Part shown: piece after piece, positions 63,306 to 64,000 of the stretch | Layout of the letters: the number at the start of each line of letters is the position of its first letter | How positions within the stretch are numbered: the stretch's first letter is position 1 | Origin: Sapria himalayana | Lineage: Eukaryota; Streptophyta; Magnoliopsida; Malpighiales; Rafflesiaceae | Direction of reading: 5' to 3' | Length of the DNA stretch: 64,000 nucleotides | NCBI GenBank assembly: GCA_029783825.1 | Contig: JAREIK010002666.1 | Coordinates: 1 to 64,000, forward strand | Position numbers and translations under genes: made by a program | The notes under the pieces: model-generated | The model's input: the letters and a program-made list of their open reading frames with translations, nothing else | What the model was told of the DNA's origin: nothing | Databases searched by the model: none

Positions 63306-64000
63306 TCTTTAAAAGTTTTTATTTTTAAGCTTCAAATGCATCAAGTAGATGTTTGTCTCTGTGTATAAGAAGCCAGGTATGTAGCATGTTTGGAGTGTGC
63401 TGTGAAACTTTATTTATTTGTGTATTTTGTGTAGACTCTACAATGTTGTTTATTAAGTTTAGTAGCTTCACTTAGTGGATACCTCCTGATTTACTGTTAC
63501 TGAAAGCTTCATCATTCCGAGTACCCTTTTCCTTAACATTGTCTCATCTTTCCTAGCTTAGCATTTTATTTGACAATACCTTGTTTGTTCAAGGAAAATT
63601 ACTGTCATGATGAAGTAAAAACTGCTAGAATAGTTTTATTTTCACCCTTTACCCAATCTCCCTTACCAACCTCAGGGTAGATGTAATGACAAATTTTTAT
63701 ACATTAGTAATGGTTTAAACACGTCTCAAAAACTACTAGAATAGTTAGTTTCATGGAAAAATGTATGCTTTGATGATTATATTGTAGTGTTAGATGTTGA
63801 TAATGGAGGGATGATGGAGTGGCCCTTGTTCGTTGTGTATCTGTAGCATAGCTTGATCCAACTTACTAGCCGTCTAGACTAAATTTGGTTCGAGTCTTAT
63901 GCTTGACATGGGTCATGTTGGGTCTTGGGGTGGTGCTTGTGAGACTGTGATTTGAGCATACATGATATCTACAAAAAATGTCATGGGTTGGGTGTGATCA
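63306..64000 (+). other. Downstream flank of the RRM gene
   Basis: Lower AT content than most of the window and no repeat pattern. It could hold the 3' untranslated region. I see no clear poly(A) signal that I would commit to and no further coding exon. Confidence 0.4.

Overview
This window looks like repeat-dominated nuclear DNA of a flowering plant. The evidence is two plant-type L1 LINEs (ORF1 with a DUF4283 domain and a CCHC knuckle, ORF2 with endonuclease, reverse transcriptase and RNase H), CACTA (En/Spm) elements with TNP2/DUF4218/DUF4216-type remnants, an Emigrant/pogo-type terminus, a plant-like ARF retropseudogene and an intron-containing RRM gene at the right edge. The DNA is strongly AT-rich. 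I cannot name the species. Only the RRM gene at about 62.5-63.3 kb could be a working host gene, and its first exon is not visible.

Layout. 1-3.2 kb: three tandem units, each with a trinucleotide-repeat core of different length. 3.1-9.3 kb: a decayed CACTA element, genes on the minus strand. 9.4-13.1 kb: a GA-rich tract, then a ~545-bp AT-rich satellite interrupted by an ARF processed pseudogene. 13-16.7 kb: AT-rich DNA with (TG)n and a 42-45 bp minisatellite. 16.7-18.9 kb: one copy of a repeat called here the 'arm' element, ending in ~50-bp and ~62-bp subterminal arrays. 18.9-21.4 kb: inverted satellite, (TA)n, and a CACTA fragment with a recognisable CACTA terminus. 22.4-24.9 kb: an LTR-element remnant, a broken gene fragment, and an internally deleted copy of the 3-9 kb CACTA element. 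25.0-31.8 kb: LINE-A (minus strand), inserted in the satellite with a 14-bp target duplication. 31.8-33.1 kb: more satellite, with a perfect 73-bp palindrome.

34.3-60.5 kb is the most striking part: about 16 kb of GATA/GACA-type tetranucleotide DNA with a ~1.2-1.45 kb higher-order period. It is split by LINE-B (45.9-53.6 kb, 13-bp target duplication) and bounded on both sides by inverted copies of the same ~1.2-1.35 kb arm element. The outer edge of the right arm is broken by a pogo-type terminus at a TA, and that remnant is cut by another CACTA terminus at 61.1 kb.

How the parts relate: there is no operon-like or pathway organisation. The readable history is nested insertion. Satellite came first, then the ARF retrocopy and LINE-A; the GATA array came first, then LINE-B. 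Both LINE lineages, though clearly diverged, share an 8-nt ORF1/ORF2 overlap and an identical 27-nt motif at the 3' end, which suggests selected features of this LINE family. No rRNA, tRNA or CRISPR was recognised.
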